Assembly: GCA_023362775.1 (NCBI GenBank)
Contig: JALMGJ010000001.1
Span: forward strand, 88,476,501-88,540,500
From: Charina bottae
Lineage: Eukaryota > Chordata > Lepidosauria > Squamata > Charinaidae
Length of the DNA: 64,000 nt
Direction: 5' to 3'
Shown: piece after piece, positions 20,742 to 30,890 of the stretch
How the letters are laid out: each line of letters begins with the position of its first letter
Numbering within the stretch: the stretch's first letter is position 1
Notes under the pieces: generated by a model
What the model saw: only the letters and a program-made list of their open reading frames with translations
Database searches by the model: none
What the model was told of the DNA's origin: nothing
Position numbers and translations under genes: made by a program

Positions 20742-20974
20742 GATAGACTTCCCAGATGAATAGCTCCATCAGAACTGGGCAAAGAATGACCCAACTCAGA
20801 TACCGAATTGGTGTATTCTGCAGCCCACGATCCCCAAGGATGATGATTTAAGAGGGGCTTTGGAGGATAAGTTGTCATTATTAAGTTTAAGCTTTTCATG
20901 TAGGTCTCAAGTTCATTCCTTGGCATCCTTTTTAAATATTGCAGCTAGTAAATAATGACAGATATAAGCAATAT

Positions 20975-21082
20975 GTGACATTGCCTATGTTGCTGAAGTA
21001 CAGCTCCCAGAGCCTTAAGAAGTAGTGGGGTGGGGTATTGGGTACTGGGCATTGTAATTCAATAACATCTAGAATGCTACAG
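20975..21082. mobile_element. Decayed palindromic MITE remnant
   Basis: 'gctgaagtacagctcccagag' and 'cattgtaattcaataacatctagaatgctacaggtt' face each other as imperfect inverted arms, in the style of a common reptilian hAT-like MITE (the 'ctacaactccca...ttgtagtc' type). No target duplication is legible. Similar strings occur at 28725-28812 and 31660-31760. Confidence 0.4.
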
Positions 21083-21182
21083 GTTACCTGGACTTGCAGC
21101 TCAAATGTTGTTTAAGGCCATCCCAGACTTAAGTTCCATTAGAGATGCAGAGCCATCTAGATATAACTCTGTTTTCAGTAAA

Positions 21183-21510
21183 AAAAAAAAAAAGTAAAGG
21201 TTCCCCCCACACATTTGTGCAGTCGTGTCCGACTCTAGGGGCCGGTGCTCATCTCCGTTTGTTAGCCAAAGAGCCAGCGTTGTCCGAAGACGCTTCCACG
21301 GTCATGTGGCCGCATGATGCGCGTGGAACGCTGTTACCTACCCACCAAAGTGGTACTTATTCATCTACTTGCATTTGCATGCTTTCGAATTGCTAGGTTG
21401 GCAAGAGCTGGGGCGAGTGCGGGAGCTCACTCCGTCATGCGGGGCTAGGGATTCGAACCTCCGAACAACAAGCCTGGTGTCTTACCCGCTGAGCCACCAC
21501 GCCTCTTCTT
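21183..21510 (-). mobile_element. Sauria SINE, near full length with an 18-bp internal loss
   Basis: An A-rich run and the ACCTTT-tail complement are at the left and the tRNA-like head at the right. A target duplication, ttttcagtaaa, lies at 21172-21182 and 21511-21521. About 18 bases between the B-box region and the A-box region ('cttgcgatcttccgatcg' in other copies) are missing near 21466. Confidence 0.9.
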
Positions 21511-21837
21511 TTTTCAGTAAAGAGGAGCCTTTTCAGTTAAAGGGCCCTGCCTCATTTTAAGGCTTTTGATTTCAACAGGGCAAGAAAGTCCTGAATAAAT
21601 AAATAAAGTCAGTTTGATTTGGGATTCTTAGAGGCAAAGAGGGACAGTGTAAACCTGTAGGCTGCTTGGCACAACAGGTTTCTATTTTGCGGGCATTTCT
21701 AGGGTAGTAAGAACATCCAGGACTGGTTTAGAGAGCCGATTTCCCCTCCCATTCTAAACTCATAGGCTCTGCTCTAAGGGATGGGAAGTGCAACCCAATT
21801 TTCTTAATGTGGATGGGGTTATTGAGAATGCATCAAG

Positions 21838-21903
21838 AATAACCGCCCAGGGTCCCTCATTGCGGGGAGATGGGCGGGATATAAATATGATAAATAAATA
21901 AAA
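21838..21903 (+). mobile_element. CR1 3' end stub with (AAAT)n tail
   Basis: The plus-strand 3' UTR signature 'accgcccagggtccctc...ggcgggatataaatatg' is followed by AAAT units. Only the last 60 bases or so of the element are present. Confidence 0.72.
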
Positions 21904-23811
21904 TATGCTCAGAGGTGCTTTCAGTTTATGATAGAACTAGGAAGGATATCAAGATTACAGTATCTACTTGTTTTCTTATTAGAACTCAAGTGATCTACCA
22001 AGTGAAGGCAAAAACGAAATAAGAGCTGGTATGGAGACAGAGGCAAAATGATAACTCAGGAAGTGGAGCCACTTTCCTGTTTTGCCCTACAAACTGTGCA
22101 CTGGAACAACCTGGATGGAGAAGGACAAATCTATATCTGTCTTAGTATAGATTATAGCTCAAATGAGAGCCAGCAGAATCATCTGGCAAAGACAATCATG
22201 GCATTCATTGAGGAATCCTGAGGCTGAGGAATGTAACTAGCCAGGCGTATCAAAGAATGTTGTTTTCTTTGTAATTTTACTTACTACAGTGAAATGATTG
22301 GGAGTCAGAAACCCTTGCTGATGTACTGCAAGTCACTCAGAAGTCAACCATTAATGCCAACCTATCTTCAGCCAATTCCTCCCTTATATGTTTTGCAGGA
22401 CTCAGGAAATCCACAGCAAGATCAGGTTTTTCTGCATTTGGATCACCATCAAAATTTCAAAAGCTATTGACTATCAATCGAAGTCAATAGCTATTGACTA
22501 TTTCAATTTATTTCAATAACTAATAGAGCCATGCAGGAAATCCTGTGGTTCAGAAGGACATTATTCCTAAAAGAATACGCTTTCCCCCTCCTCAGATCCT
22601 CGTTAGCATCTCATGGTCTGCTCCACTGAAAGCGTCTGTGTTTCGACTATCACAGATCGTGCAGTTTTGTAAACAGATATTTAAGTGGGTGTTTTTAGCA
22701 GTCTGGCAGATGGTTAATACAGCTGCCTCCTCCCCCCTCCCCCAGTTACATACCTCCTCTACAATTACAACTCCTCATTATTTTTCTCCGTAGCTTTTCT
22801 CTCTCTGACTCTTTTTTTTTCATTCATAAAAGGGAATGTTAAAGGAAAATAAGGAGCCAGCAATTGGCAATAATCAATACTCTACAGTAGAAAGGGGTAA
22901 TGAGCCCTCAGTCCAGTGACTTAAATCCATTCATTACCATGGCCAATCTGAACCTTTGCTGAAGTATTTTAATTAATTGTGTATACATGGTATGCACATC
23001 GGGCATGGGTACTGTAAATTGCAGCCCAGCAGCTTCCTGGTCCCACACACTATCCGTGGACTGCACTATTGCATTTTGGCTTCCTACAGTTTTGAAGTGG
23101 GGAGCAAATAAAAACTAAACCTAAAATAAACAGTGTGGCTTTAAGAATCCCATATTCCAAAACAGGGAAAACCCAGAAAATCCAAGTCCAATAAACATAT
23201 ACTGTATACTATAATGGCTCTACCCATTTGTGTCATTGCTGTACACATTGCAGCCCTTGGCCTCTCCAAAAACCATTAGTTGTGGCCTCTGGCTAACAGA
23301 AGGCTGCTTAATTTATTTATGTCATGCTTTTCAATGAGGATATACAAGTTGACTAACAAAATGGACATTTTACAAAGACACAATCACTATAGTAACAACC
23401 TTAAGGAACACACCCTGAATTATTTTGCAACTGGATATAGTGAACTGAACCAATGGTTCCCCATTTATTGATGATTACTGATGGTCCACAAGGAGACTGC
23501 AGTTGGGGTTTCGTGCCAAAATAATACTGAAAAAAATTAAAGTAGCCAAAATCTCAGGAGATTGCTGAATCCTGCAAGAAAAATTTACTCCCTTCTTCCC
23601 TGGTGCCTGGAAGGATGTGAGAAGAGAAAGATTTTTCCAAGGTTCCCAGCATGTGATTTTTCAGGTAATTCTCAAGTGATGGAAGGAAGAAAAGAAAGAT
23701 CTCCTTTTCTCCTCTCCATCACTTCTACCATTACCAAGTAAAAGGGAATTGGAAGTGAGGGAGTTGACTACTTCTCTAGTTTGGATTGCAGTTTAGTGTT
23801 GTGCCTGTTTT
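21904..23811. other. Long repeat-poor non-coding stretch
   Basis: No transposon is recognised across about 1.9 kb. No convincing exon is seen either. It is one of the larger repeat-free blocks in the window and so a place to look for conserved non-coding sequence. Confidence 0.4.
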
Positions 23812-24636
23812 GATTCTCTATGTGGCAATGGCACCAAGGGCCAATGCCATGCTAGTGTTCATTAGGAAATTGAGTGAAAATAAAACTGATTACAATTATA
23901 ATGTCCTTATTATCATATGTCTGGGTCTAGCTACAGTTCTGGTTGACACATTTGAAAAAAAGATATGATTGAGCTGGGAAAACTGCAGAAGAGCGCAAAT
24001 AAAATGATTGGAGGCTAAAACACCTGTCTCAGAAAAGGCTAGATTGCTTTGGACTCTTTAGTTTGGAAAAAAGGTGACGAGGTGTCATAGCTGAAGTGTA
24101 TAAAATTATGCACAACATGGAGAAAGGGAACAGGGAAAAGGTTTTCTCCTCCCAAAACACTAGGATAACCAATGAAGCTGATGGAAAGCGGTTTAGAACA
24201 GACAAAAGAAAGTAATTCATCACAGAGCCTTAATTAATCTGTTGAATACATTTCCAACAGATTTATTTGTTTCTTCATTAAATTTTAGTCCAACTCAGTC
24301 AGTCGACTCTTGGAGGGTTACAATCAGTAATTTGTAATAAAATATGCACTTTGTGGGATGGGGTGATGGTCACAAACTTGGATAGGTTTAAAAGAGATTG
24401 GATCAATTAATGGAAGACAAGTCTATCATGTGCTATTAGTCTTGAAGACTCAACGTTACCTCTGGGTTGGGGTCCAGATACGAAATACCAGTTGCAGGGG
24501 AACAACAGCAGAAGGGGGATCTGTATCCCTCTCCTGCTTATGAGCACAGACAAGGCCATTGGTTGGCCACTGTGAGAAACAAATACTGGAATAAGATGTA
24601 CCTTGGCCTGATCTTACAGGGTTTTCTTATATTATA
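23812..24636 (+). pseudogene. L2-like LINE: RT C-terminal region and 3' UTR, decayed
   Basis: The clearest coding piece is 24141-24212, which reads VFSSQNTRITNEADGKRFRTDKRK and then a stop; the same FRTDKRK string is seen at 14024-14078. Upstream pieces such as ANAMLVFIRK and, downstream, 'ataccagttgcaggggaac' and 'ggcctgatcttacagggttttcttat' fit the 3' UTR and end of this LINE family. It is broken by many stops, frameshifts and a small foreign segment at about 24245-24320. Confidence 0.65.
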
Positions 24637-24656
24637 GGGTTCGTATGGTACCACTT

Positions 24657-24990
24657 GGGGGCGTGGTGGCTCAGCGGGTAAGACGCCAGGCTTGTCGATC
24701 GGAAGATCGCAAGTTTGGAGGTTCGAATCCCTAGCCCCACGTGATGGAGTGAGCTCCCGCGCTCGCCCCAGCTCTTGCCAACCTAGCAATTTGAAAGCAT
24801 GCAAATGCAAGTAGATGAATAGGTACCACTTCGGTGGGTAGGTAACAGCGTTCCACACGTGTCATGCGGCCACATGACCATGGAAGCGTCTTCGGACAAT
24901 GCTGGCTCTTTGGCTAACAAACGGAGATGAGCACCGGCCCCTAGAGTCGGACACGACTGGACAAATGTGCGGGGAGAACCTTTACCTTTT
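24657..24990 (+). mobile_element. Sauria SINE, full length
   Basis: The best plus-strand copy. The tRNA-like head has an A-box region (tggctcagcggg, 24667-24678) and a B box (ggttcgaatcc, 24720-24730). A central body follows, then the BovB-like string gagtcggacacgactgg (24944-24960), and the tail ends cctttacctttt. A perfect 13-bp duplication, tatggtaccactt, lies at 24644-24656 and 24991-25003. It is non-coding; the head should drive Pol III transcription and the tail recruit BovB RT. Confidence 0.95.
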
Positions 24991-25127
24991 TATGGTACCA
25001 CTTATCCAAACTTGTATAATGGCATGGGTTCCAAAAAATAAAAATGTATTTTAAAAGTGGCCAATTTTTCATAAAATTGCCTACTCTCACTCATGAGATC
25101 TTGCACAATTTCATGTGAAAATGCCAA

Positions 25128-25390
25128 TATTTATTTATTTATTTATTTATTTCTCCAACTTATATCACCGCCCATCTCCCCCCACAGAGGGGACTCTAGG
25201 CGGTTTACAAGTTAGCAATTAAAACATATAAAAACATATAAAATACAATAAACAATATATATAACTAACCATAAATTAATTAAAAATATATAAAACCCAA
25301 GAGGCTCTGATGTCATATTTAAAAGAACTCTACAGCGCAAGCCATCCCCATGAGGAACTATCACTCTTCCCATCCCAAGTGAGCAATATT
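25128..25390 (-). mobile_element. CR1 3' end with (ATTT)n tail
   Basis: An ATTT run (about 25130-25153) precedes 'atcaccgcccatctccccc' and 'ctctaggcggtttacaag', then a decayed C-terminal CR1 coding region ('gcaagccatccccatgagga'), as at 3299-3490. Confidence 0.85.
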
Positions 25391-25635
25391 TTGGCATTCT
25401 CACCTAAAATCTCATGAGATCTTATCTAAATCCTGAAAGTTTTGAAATCCTTACAAGATTTTGGTTCTTTTTAAAATTTAAGTGTAGGATTCTATAAATG
25501 TCAGCAGAATGACTCCCAACACTTGCCAGAATCCATTATTAATCAAGTTTTTACCTTCTTGGGTGGGTTAACTCATAAACCACTTGTGTTGAAGACTGCC
25601 TGATTTTATTAAAAGGAAAATTGAATGGTCTAATT

Positions 25636-25906
25636 CAGGGCTTTCCAAAGTTTTACCGCGGCGACACACCAACCACCGTTGGTGTGTCGCCGCGGGAAAA
25701 CCTGGAAGTGCCGACGTTGCGGCAGCGCGCAAAAACCCGGAAGCGCTGCTGCCGCTTTCGGGTTTTTGCACGCCGTGGTTGGTGTGTCGCCGCGGGAAAA
25801 CCCGGAAGCGCTGATCATGATCAGCGCTTCCGGGTTGTGTGGCGACACACCAGACTGTGTGTGGTGACACACTTTTGTGTCGCGACACACAGTTTGGAAA
25901 GCTCTG
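25636..25906 (+). mobile_element. hAT MITE with long internal palindromes, 271 bp
   Basis: Termini CAGGGCTTTCCAAAG and, inverted, CAGAGCTTTCCAAACT. The 8-bp duplications are gtctaatt (25628-25635) and gcctaatt (25907-25914). Inside is an 18-bp perfect inverted repeat (25656-25673 and 25678-25695) with a 4-base loop, and further 'gcgcttccggg' inverted pairs. Same family as 38240-38501. Confidence 0.92.
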
Positions 25907-26162
25907 GCCTAATTCTTGCTCAAAAATTTGAAAATCCATTAGCTGATATGGAGGAAGAGGGGGGTCTGAGAAAGATTCCCACTTAGGGAAAGAGTCTTTT
26001 AAAAATTTTAGGAGGTTGGAGCTGCTTCTTTTACTGAAGATGGGGAGATACTGAAACCAGACAATGAATATCAAGATTTTCTATAGAAGAGCAAAGATAA
26101 TATCCTGGGATAACAGGTGTCTGCATACAGTTCACATACATACTTACCACCAGTCAATACAG

Positions 26163-26758
26163 CAGAGCTTTCCAAACTTTTCATGTTGGTGACACAGCTT
26201 TTGGACATGCATCATTTCGCGACACAGTAACCCCTTATAACAGGGGTCCCCGCCCCCGGTCTGCGCAATTGGCTCCTGCCTGCAAACCCCACCCCCCGGT
26301 CCACGCGATTGGCTCCTGCCTGCAAACCCTGCCCCATGGTCCGTGTGATTGGCTCCTGCCTGCAAACCCCACCCCCCCGGTTAGGGGAGGGCAGGGCAGG
26401 GCAGGGCAAAGGCACAGACTTACATACCCCTATTGTAGGCAGGAGAGTGGGGAAAAAGGCAGAGGCAGATGTGAGAAGGAGCGGCAGTGGATCAGGATTC
26501 AAGCGGTGGGGCAGGATTCAAAGGATGGAAGTGGAGGCAGAGCAACGGAGCAGATTGCAGGCTGCGGGGATGGAGAAGCAGCCAATCGGGCTGCTTTCTG
26601 CTGGGCGCGCTTTTCTGCCCTTCTTTCTCTGGCGCTGATAGGCGGAGGTGACTGCTCCCCTTCTTTGATTTTCGCGCCCAAACTGTCTCCCGCGTGACAC
26701 ACCTAAACACCCCAGGTGACACACTAGTGTGTCACGACACATAGTTTGGAAAGCTATG
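26163..26758 (-). mobile_element. Composite hAT MITE, 596 bp
   Basis: Termini CAGAGCTTTCCAAACT and inverted CATAGCTTTCCAAACT. A perfect 8-bp duplication, caatacag, lies at 26155-26162 and 26759-26766. The left 80 bases match, reversed, the right end of the 8003-8266 family. At 26241 a second hAT terminus, CAGGGGTCCCC, appears, followed by ATTGG units at 26268, 26308 and 26348 (40-bp spacing) as in the 41606 element. The rest includes a block at 26582-26643 similar to part of the solo LTR at 35191-35251. No transposase is present. Confidence 0.88.
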
Positions 26759-26766
26759 CAATACAG

Positions 26767-27541
26767 AGTTAGGGCAGTCTTTGAGGGGTAGGGGCTGCAA
26801 CTCAGCCTCCTAGCCATCCAGAGGGCTGCAAGAGGTTGTCTGATAACATGCTGACAGCACCAGAAAGGATGGAAGTGAAATTTGGACCCTGTTTTGGGGG
26901 GAACTTAAGGATCAGATTGGGAACCATTAAACCCACCCACATGCTCTCCAAAATATTTTGTTTTCAGGCAATTTTGTGGAGTTTGTGGAAGAGTTTTAAA
27001 GGTTTCCATACCACCTTTTATTTTGGAGAGGAAATAAAAAATTGTACCACTAACATTCAGCCATTTTGCCATCAAATTTTGGCAGCATGATCTCAGGACC
27101 ATAAACTGATTCATTTATTTCACAGTATTTAAATGCCATCTTACTCATCAGCATTGGGTGGCTCATAACAATATAATAAAATCCATAACAAAAAAATCAT
27201 AAGAATCAACACAAACATAAAATAAAACACAGGGAGAATATTATTGAATAGTCAGTTCTAGTCCTCCTGGCCTCCTCTCCTCTGTTTTAGGAGTGCTATT
27301 TTATTTTAACATTTAGTACTTCTTAGTTTTAGTTTCCTGCTGGACAGATACAGCCCTGCTAATGTTCAGTCTGACAACCAATAACCCACTGTCTCACCTA
27401 TCTCTTCTCTGTCTTAAGAGTTCTGTAGTAATTCAAAGACAGTCTAATATACAACTCAGCATTTCTTCCCCTGACTGGTAGCACCTCTGTAGCACAGGAA
27501 GAGGCAGACTTCAAGTTTGTGGATGCTACTTTTGTTTTTTA
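26767..27541. other. Mostly unique stretch with a possible LINE tail
   Basis: No gene. About 27112-27230 ('catttatttcacagtatttaaatgcc...aaaatccataac') may be a decayed LINE 3' end in reverse orientation. Confidence 0.4.
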
Positions 27542-27873
27542 CAGGTAGTCTTCACTTACCAACTGCAATTGGGACAGGCAACTTGGTCGCTAAGCAACAC
27601 GGTCATTAAGCACAATGTCGCGTGACTGTGCTGACTTACGACATCAGTTCTGGCTGCAGTTGTTACGCGCAATGTCATATGACCGTGATTTGTGACTTCC
27701 TGCCGGCTTCCCCATTGACTTTGCTTGTTGGCTGCCGGCTGTGAAGGTCGCAAATGGCAGTCAGGATGCTGCGACAGCCACAACTGCAAGGACCCATCGT
27801 AAGTCTCTTTTTTCAGCACCATCGTAACTTTGAACAGTCGCTGAACGAGTGGTTGGTAAGCAAGGACTACCTG
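27542..27873. mobile_element. Tc1/mariner-type MITE, 332 bp
   Basis: Ends are CAGGTAGTCTTCACTTACC and, inverted, CAGGTAGTCCTTGCTTACC, flanked by TA at 27540-27541 and 27874-27875. No transposase frame is present. A truncated relative sits at 49838-50076. Confidence 0.9.
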
Positions 27874-27875
27874 TA

Positions 27876-29255
27876 TTTGAATTTGATTTCAACCTAAATG
27901 GAGGTGGGCAGGATGGTGGTTGGTGGAAAAGCCCGTCTCTGTAGTACTCATAAGCCATACGGTAGGGTAAATATGATGTGCTGGTACAAATCTTGTGTAA
28001 GGTACTACAAATGAGAACTTTTAACATTCTTCACAGTAACAGAACTGAGTTCAGAGTCCTCACAGAAAAAAATCCACTTGCAGTTTCTCCCCAGACTTTC
28101 TTGATTTCAGCAGCCAAATTTATGTAAGAGAAAGGAAGGTGCAGGTGGGGGGGGGAGAGGCTTTTATATATTTGCAGCAATTAGATGTGAGAAATTCTTT
28201 CCAATTGCTAATAAATCTTCCTCGGGCTGTCCTGCTGTGTCTCATCTGACAGCATTGTCTTTCCCAGGCCTGCAATGCGAGGACTTTTTAACTGGAGAGG
28301 CTGAGAATCACACCTGGGGCCTTTTGGGTGCAAAGCAGGTGTTTCATCATTGAGCTACAGCCACTCCAGGTCCCTGACTGGATAACCAAGAGCTTTGTCT
28401 GATCACTAGAGACTGGCTTGGATTCTGTTTTCTGGCCTGCTGCCTGGTCGATTTCTTTTTTCCCCAGCCCTGCTTTCTATGAATGAACCAAACAGATTTG
28501 GCTGAGTGCCTAAAAGCTTTTATCAATGGAATCAACAGTTTGTCAGATCAGCAGCAATGATGAGTCATGGAAAGGTCCTGTTACTTCTCATGAATGCCTT
28601 GGATTGCAGCGGTCACCTGGCTCAGAGGTTGCCAAGCTCTTTGCCTAGATTCGGGAGAAGATAGCAAGGCTGCCTATATGCTTGATAATAGTAACTTTAG
28701 TCGGTCTGTCTCTCTGTTGGTAATATTGTGTTCTCCAATGTGATGCCCTCTGGATCTATGGGACTATAACTCCCATAATGGCCAGCTAGCGCTATCAAGA
28801 CCTGTGTTGGGTAGGAATCCTATGATTGTTCTTCAGTATATCTGGAAGTGCCTCATGTTGGGAAGTGCCTTTCCATTTCCCTAGAAGCCATAGGAAGCAA
28901 TTGTTTCCTGTGCTGTGCCAGTGGTCCATCAAGCCCAATACTACCTGTAGCAAGTGGCAACAGAAATTTCAATCCAGGCTTACTTCACTCTCCCTGGAGA
29001 TTTTAAGGATTGAATATGGGATTTTCTGTTTGCACTTCCTCACCAAATTACAGTCTTCTCCAAGCAATCTTTTTGGAATAAGAGAAGTTGCATTCTACTA
29101 GAGGAACTGCTTGTCCATCTAGCAGCAGCAGCAGTCCAGGGTCCCAGGCTGGTAGAGCTCTTACCTAACCCATGAGGCCACCTTCTGGAAGTCTTGGTAT
29201 TCAGGATTCAATATCTAATCAACATGAACACTAGGGGAGGAGGGCTGGTCCAAAG
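27876..29255. other. Non-coding stretch with old SINE- and MITE-like remnants
   Basis: About 28280-28380 ends in a tRNA-like motif on the minus strand ('tttcatcattgagctacag'); the same kind of motif is at 59670-59720. About 28725-28812 resembles the palindromic MITE at 20975. About 28860-29060 resembles the old repeat at 2700. None is well enough preserved to delimit. No exon is seen. Confidence 0.4.
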
Positions 29256-29261
29256 CAATTT

Positions 29262-29383
29262 GTTGTTGTTCAGTCGTTTAGTCGTGTCTGACTCTTCGTG
29301 ACCTCATGGACCATAGCACGCCAGGCCTTCCTGTCCTCCACTGTCTCCCGGAGTTTACTCAAATTCATGTTCATTACATGAAT
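29262..29383 (-). pseudogene. BovB 3' end fragment fused to CR1
   Basis: The minus strand encodes NLSKLRETVEDRKAWRAMVHEVTKSQTRLND and the GTT/AAC tail at the left. Identity to the copy at 18430-18530 is very high. It stops at about 29381 ('gttcattacat') and the next recognisable bases are CR1. Confidence 0.85.
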
Positions 29384-29596
29384 TCATTCTCTTGCTCCCT
29401 ATCAGTACCGACTGGGAACAGCCACAGAGGAAGGAAGTGGACCAGGGCAACACAGTGCCCCCCACTCCCAAAGTTTCTCCAGAAGGATACCATGGTCAGT
29501 GCTATTGAAGACCGCCGAGAGGTCAAGTAGAGCAAAGATGGACACACTAATCCCATCCCGCTCCCGCCAGAGATCATCAAAAAACGTGACCAATTT
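29384..29596 (-). pseudogene. CR1 internal RT fragment
   Basis: The minus strand encodes DLSAVFNSTDHGILL and the surrounding RT segment, matching 4475-4690 in the large CR1. It has neither the CR1 3' end nor its 5' end. It abuts BovB on the left and unique DNA on the right. 'caatttg' occurs at both outer edges (29256-29262 and 29591-29597), a possible short duplication. Confidence 0.78.
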
Positions 29597-29597
29597 G

Positions 29598-30787
29598 GGG
29601 GCATATTATGGGTACTCTTCACAAATGACTGCCACAGTGGGCATGGCCACTCTCAAAACAGCCATTTACCACACTGGCATATTTCCAAATAAAGACTTTT
29701 AAAATGTTTATTTTCTAAAAACGCCTCTAGGGTTTATGCAAAGCCTAAAGCATTCTTAGACATCAATAACAGGGCTGTGCAGTGATCCAGATTTAAAGGA
29801 GAGAAGCTGATTTGGAGTGTGGGCGGTCATGCATGTAGCACCTGTCAGTACAGGGGCATCTGCAGGAACATTGTTAAAATTGCACTGTTGCGGCTGTCAA
29901 CTTGACTTTTTTGACACCCATCTCCCCCATGGATTCCCCAAACAAACTTTTTCCTGGCATTACACTGCAGCTGCAAAAGTCAGTTGTGTGAGCCCAGGAA
30001 TGTATGCAGCAGCTTATTTCAGGATTCATTAGGAGGTGTTACATGAATGGCATCTTGTGTTCCAAATCACCTTTTCCCCTTTGAATCTGAATTATGCCCT
30101 AATATCTAGTGTGTTTGAGGCTACTGTTATGTCCTGTAGTGTGCTAGCCTTCCACTTCCTTTTAATTCCCCCCCCCCCCCCAAGCTCAGGTCGGGCAGAG
30201 TCTGGAGCAGGCCAACAGAGAGACCGCCAGGCACAGAGGTGCATATGGGCATCACACTGGGGATCTAGCGTGTAAGAAAAAAGCTTTAAATGTTAAAGAT
30301 TTAGCAAAGCATGAACTCCCTTTAGATTTTATGTTGCTCACAGTATTGAACTCATTTTCTAGGATCATTCTAATTAATCATTCTAGTTTTGACACAATAA
30401 AGGTTTTTTTTAAGCGTATGTACACATGCAATTTCAACTGTAAGCTTAGGTGGACATGTAACACCAATATATTTCTTTTCTCTTCTCTCTCATGCGTTGG
30501 AACAATTGTATATATGTCTAGAATGTGATTTAAATTGCACTGATACATAATATTCTATTAAATGCTATTGAAGTGTTTAAGGAAATCTATTGTGATACTT
30601 TGCTAGCATCTTGTTTCAAAAGACAGTGCAGGATGGGCTACAACTGCAGGGAAGGGTGACTAGGAAGAAGAAGGGATAAAGCAGTCTCTCAGCCAGAATT
30701 GATCATTTGTGCAAAGTGAGAAATTCAGCTCCTGGGGTTTTGCCTTTGATGGCTGATGGCTTGCCTTTGATGGCCTGAGTGAAAGAT
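29598..30787. other. Non-coding stretch with a 15-base C run
   Basis: 30168-30182 is an unbroken C run. No gene or clear repeat family is recognised otherwise. Confidence 0.45.
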
Positions 30788-30789
30788 AC

Positions 30790-30838
<49 letters not shown>

Positions 30839-30890
30839 AATTTATTCCCCGCCCATCTCCCATGCAAGGGACTCATTTATACAATGTTAA
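30788..30890 (-). mobile_element. CR1 3' end stub with (TTA)n tail
   Basis: About 16 units of ATT (30788-30837) run into 'tttattccccgcccatctcccatgcaaggg', the CR1 3' terminus in reverse. Only the last 50 bases or so of the LINE are present. Confidence 0.78.

Noticed and set aside
24657..24735. tRNA-like sequence with A and B boxes
   Set aside because: It is the head of a SINE with its own target duplication; it does not form a full tRNA cloverleaf gene and is repeated eight times.
24538..24858. Several open frames encoding a 'HLHAFKLLGWQELGRARELTPS' type peptide
   Set aside because: The same peptide appears wherever a Sauria SINE lies (e.g. 12065, 21369, 44348, 56180). It is a translation of the non-coding SINE body.
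25621..26074. Overlapping frames on both strands near 25.6-26.1 kb and 38.2-38.6 kb
   Set aside because: They read through G/C-rich palindromes of hAT MITEs. Both strands are open because of the base composition, and no transposase motif is present.
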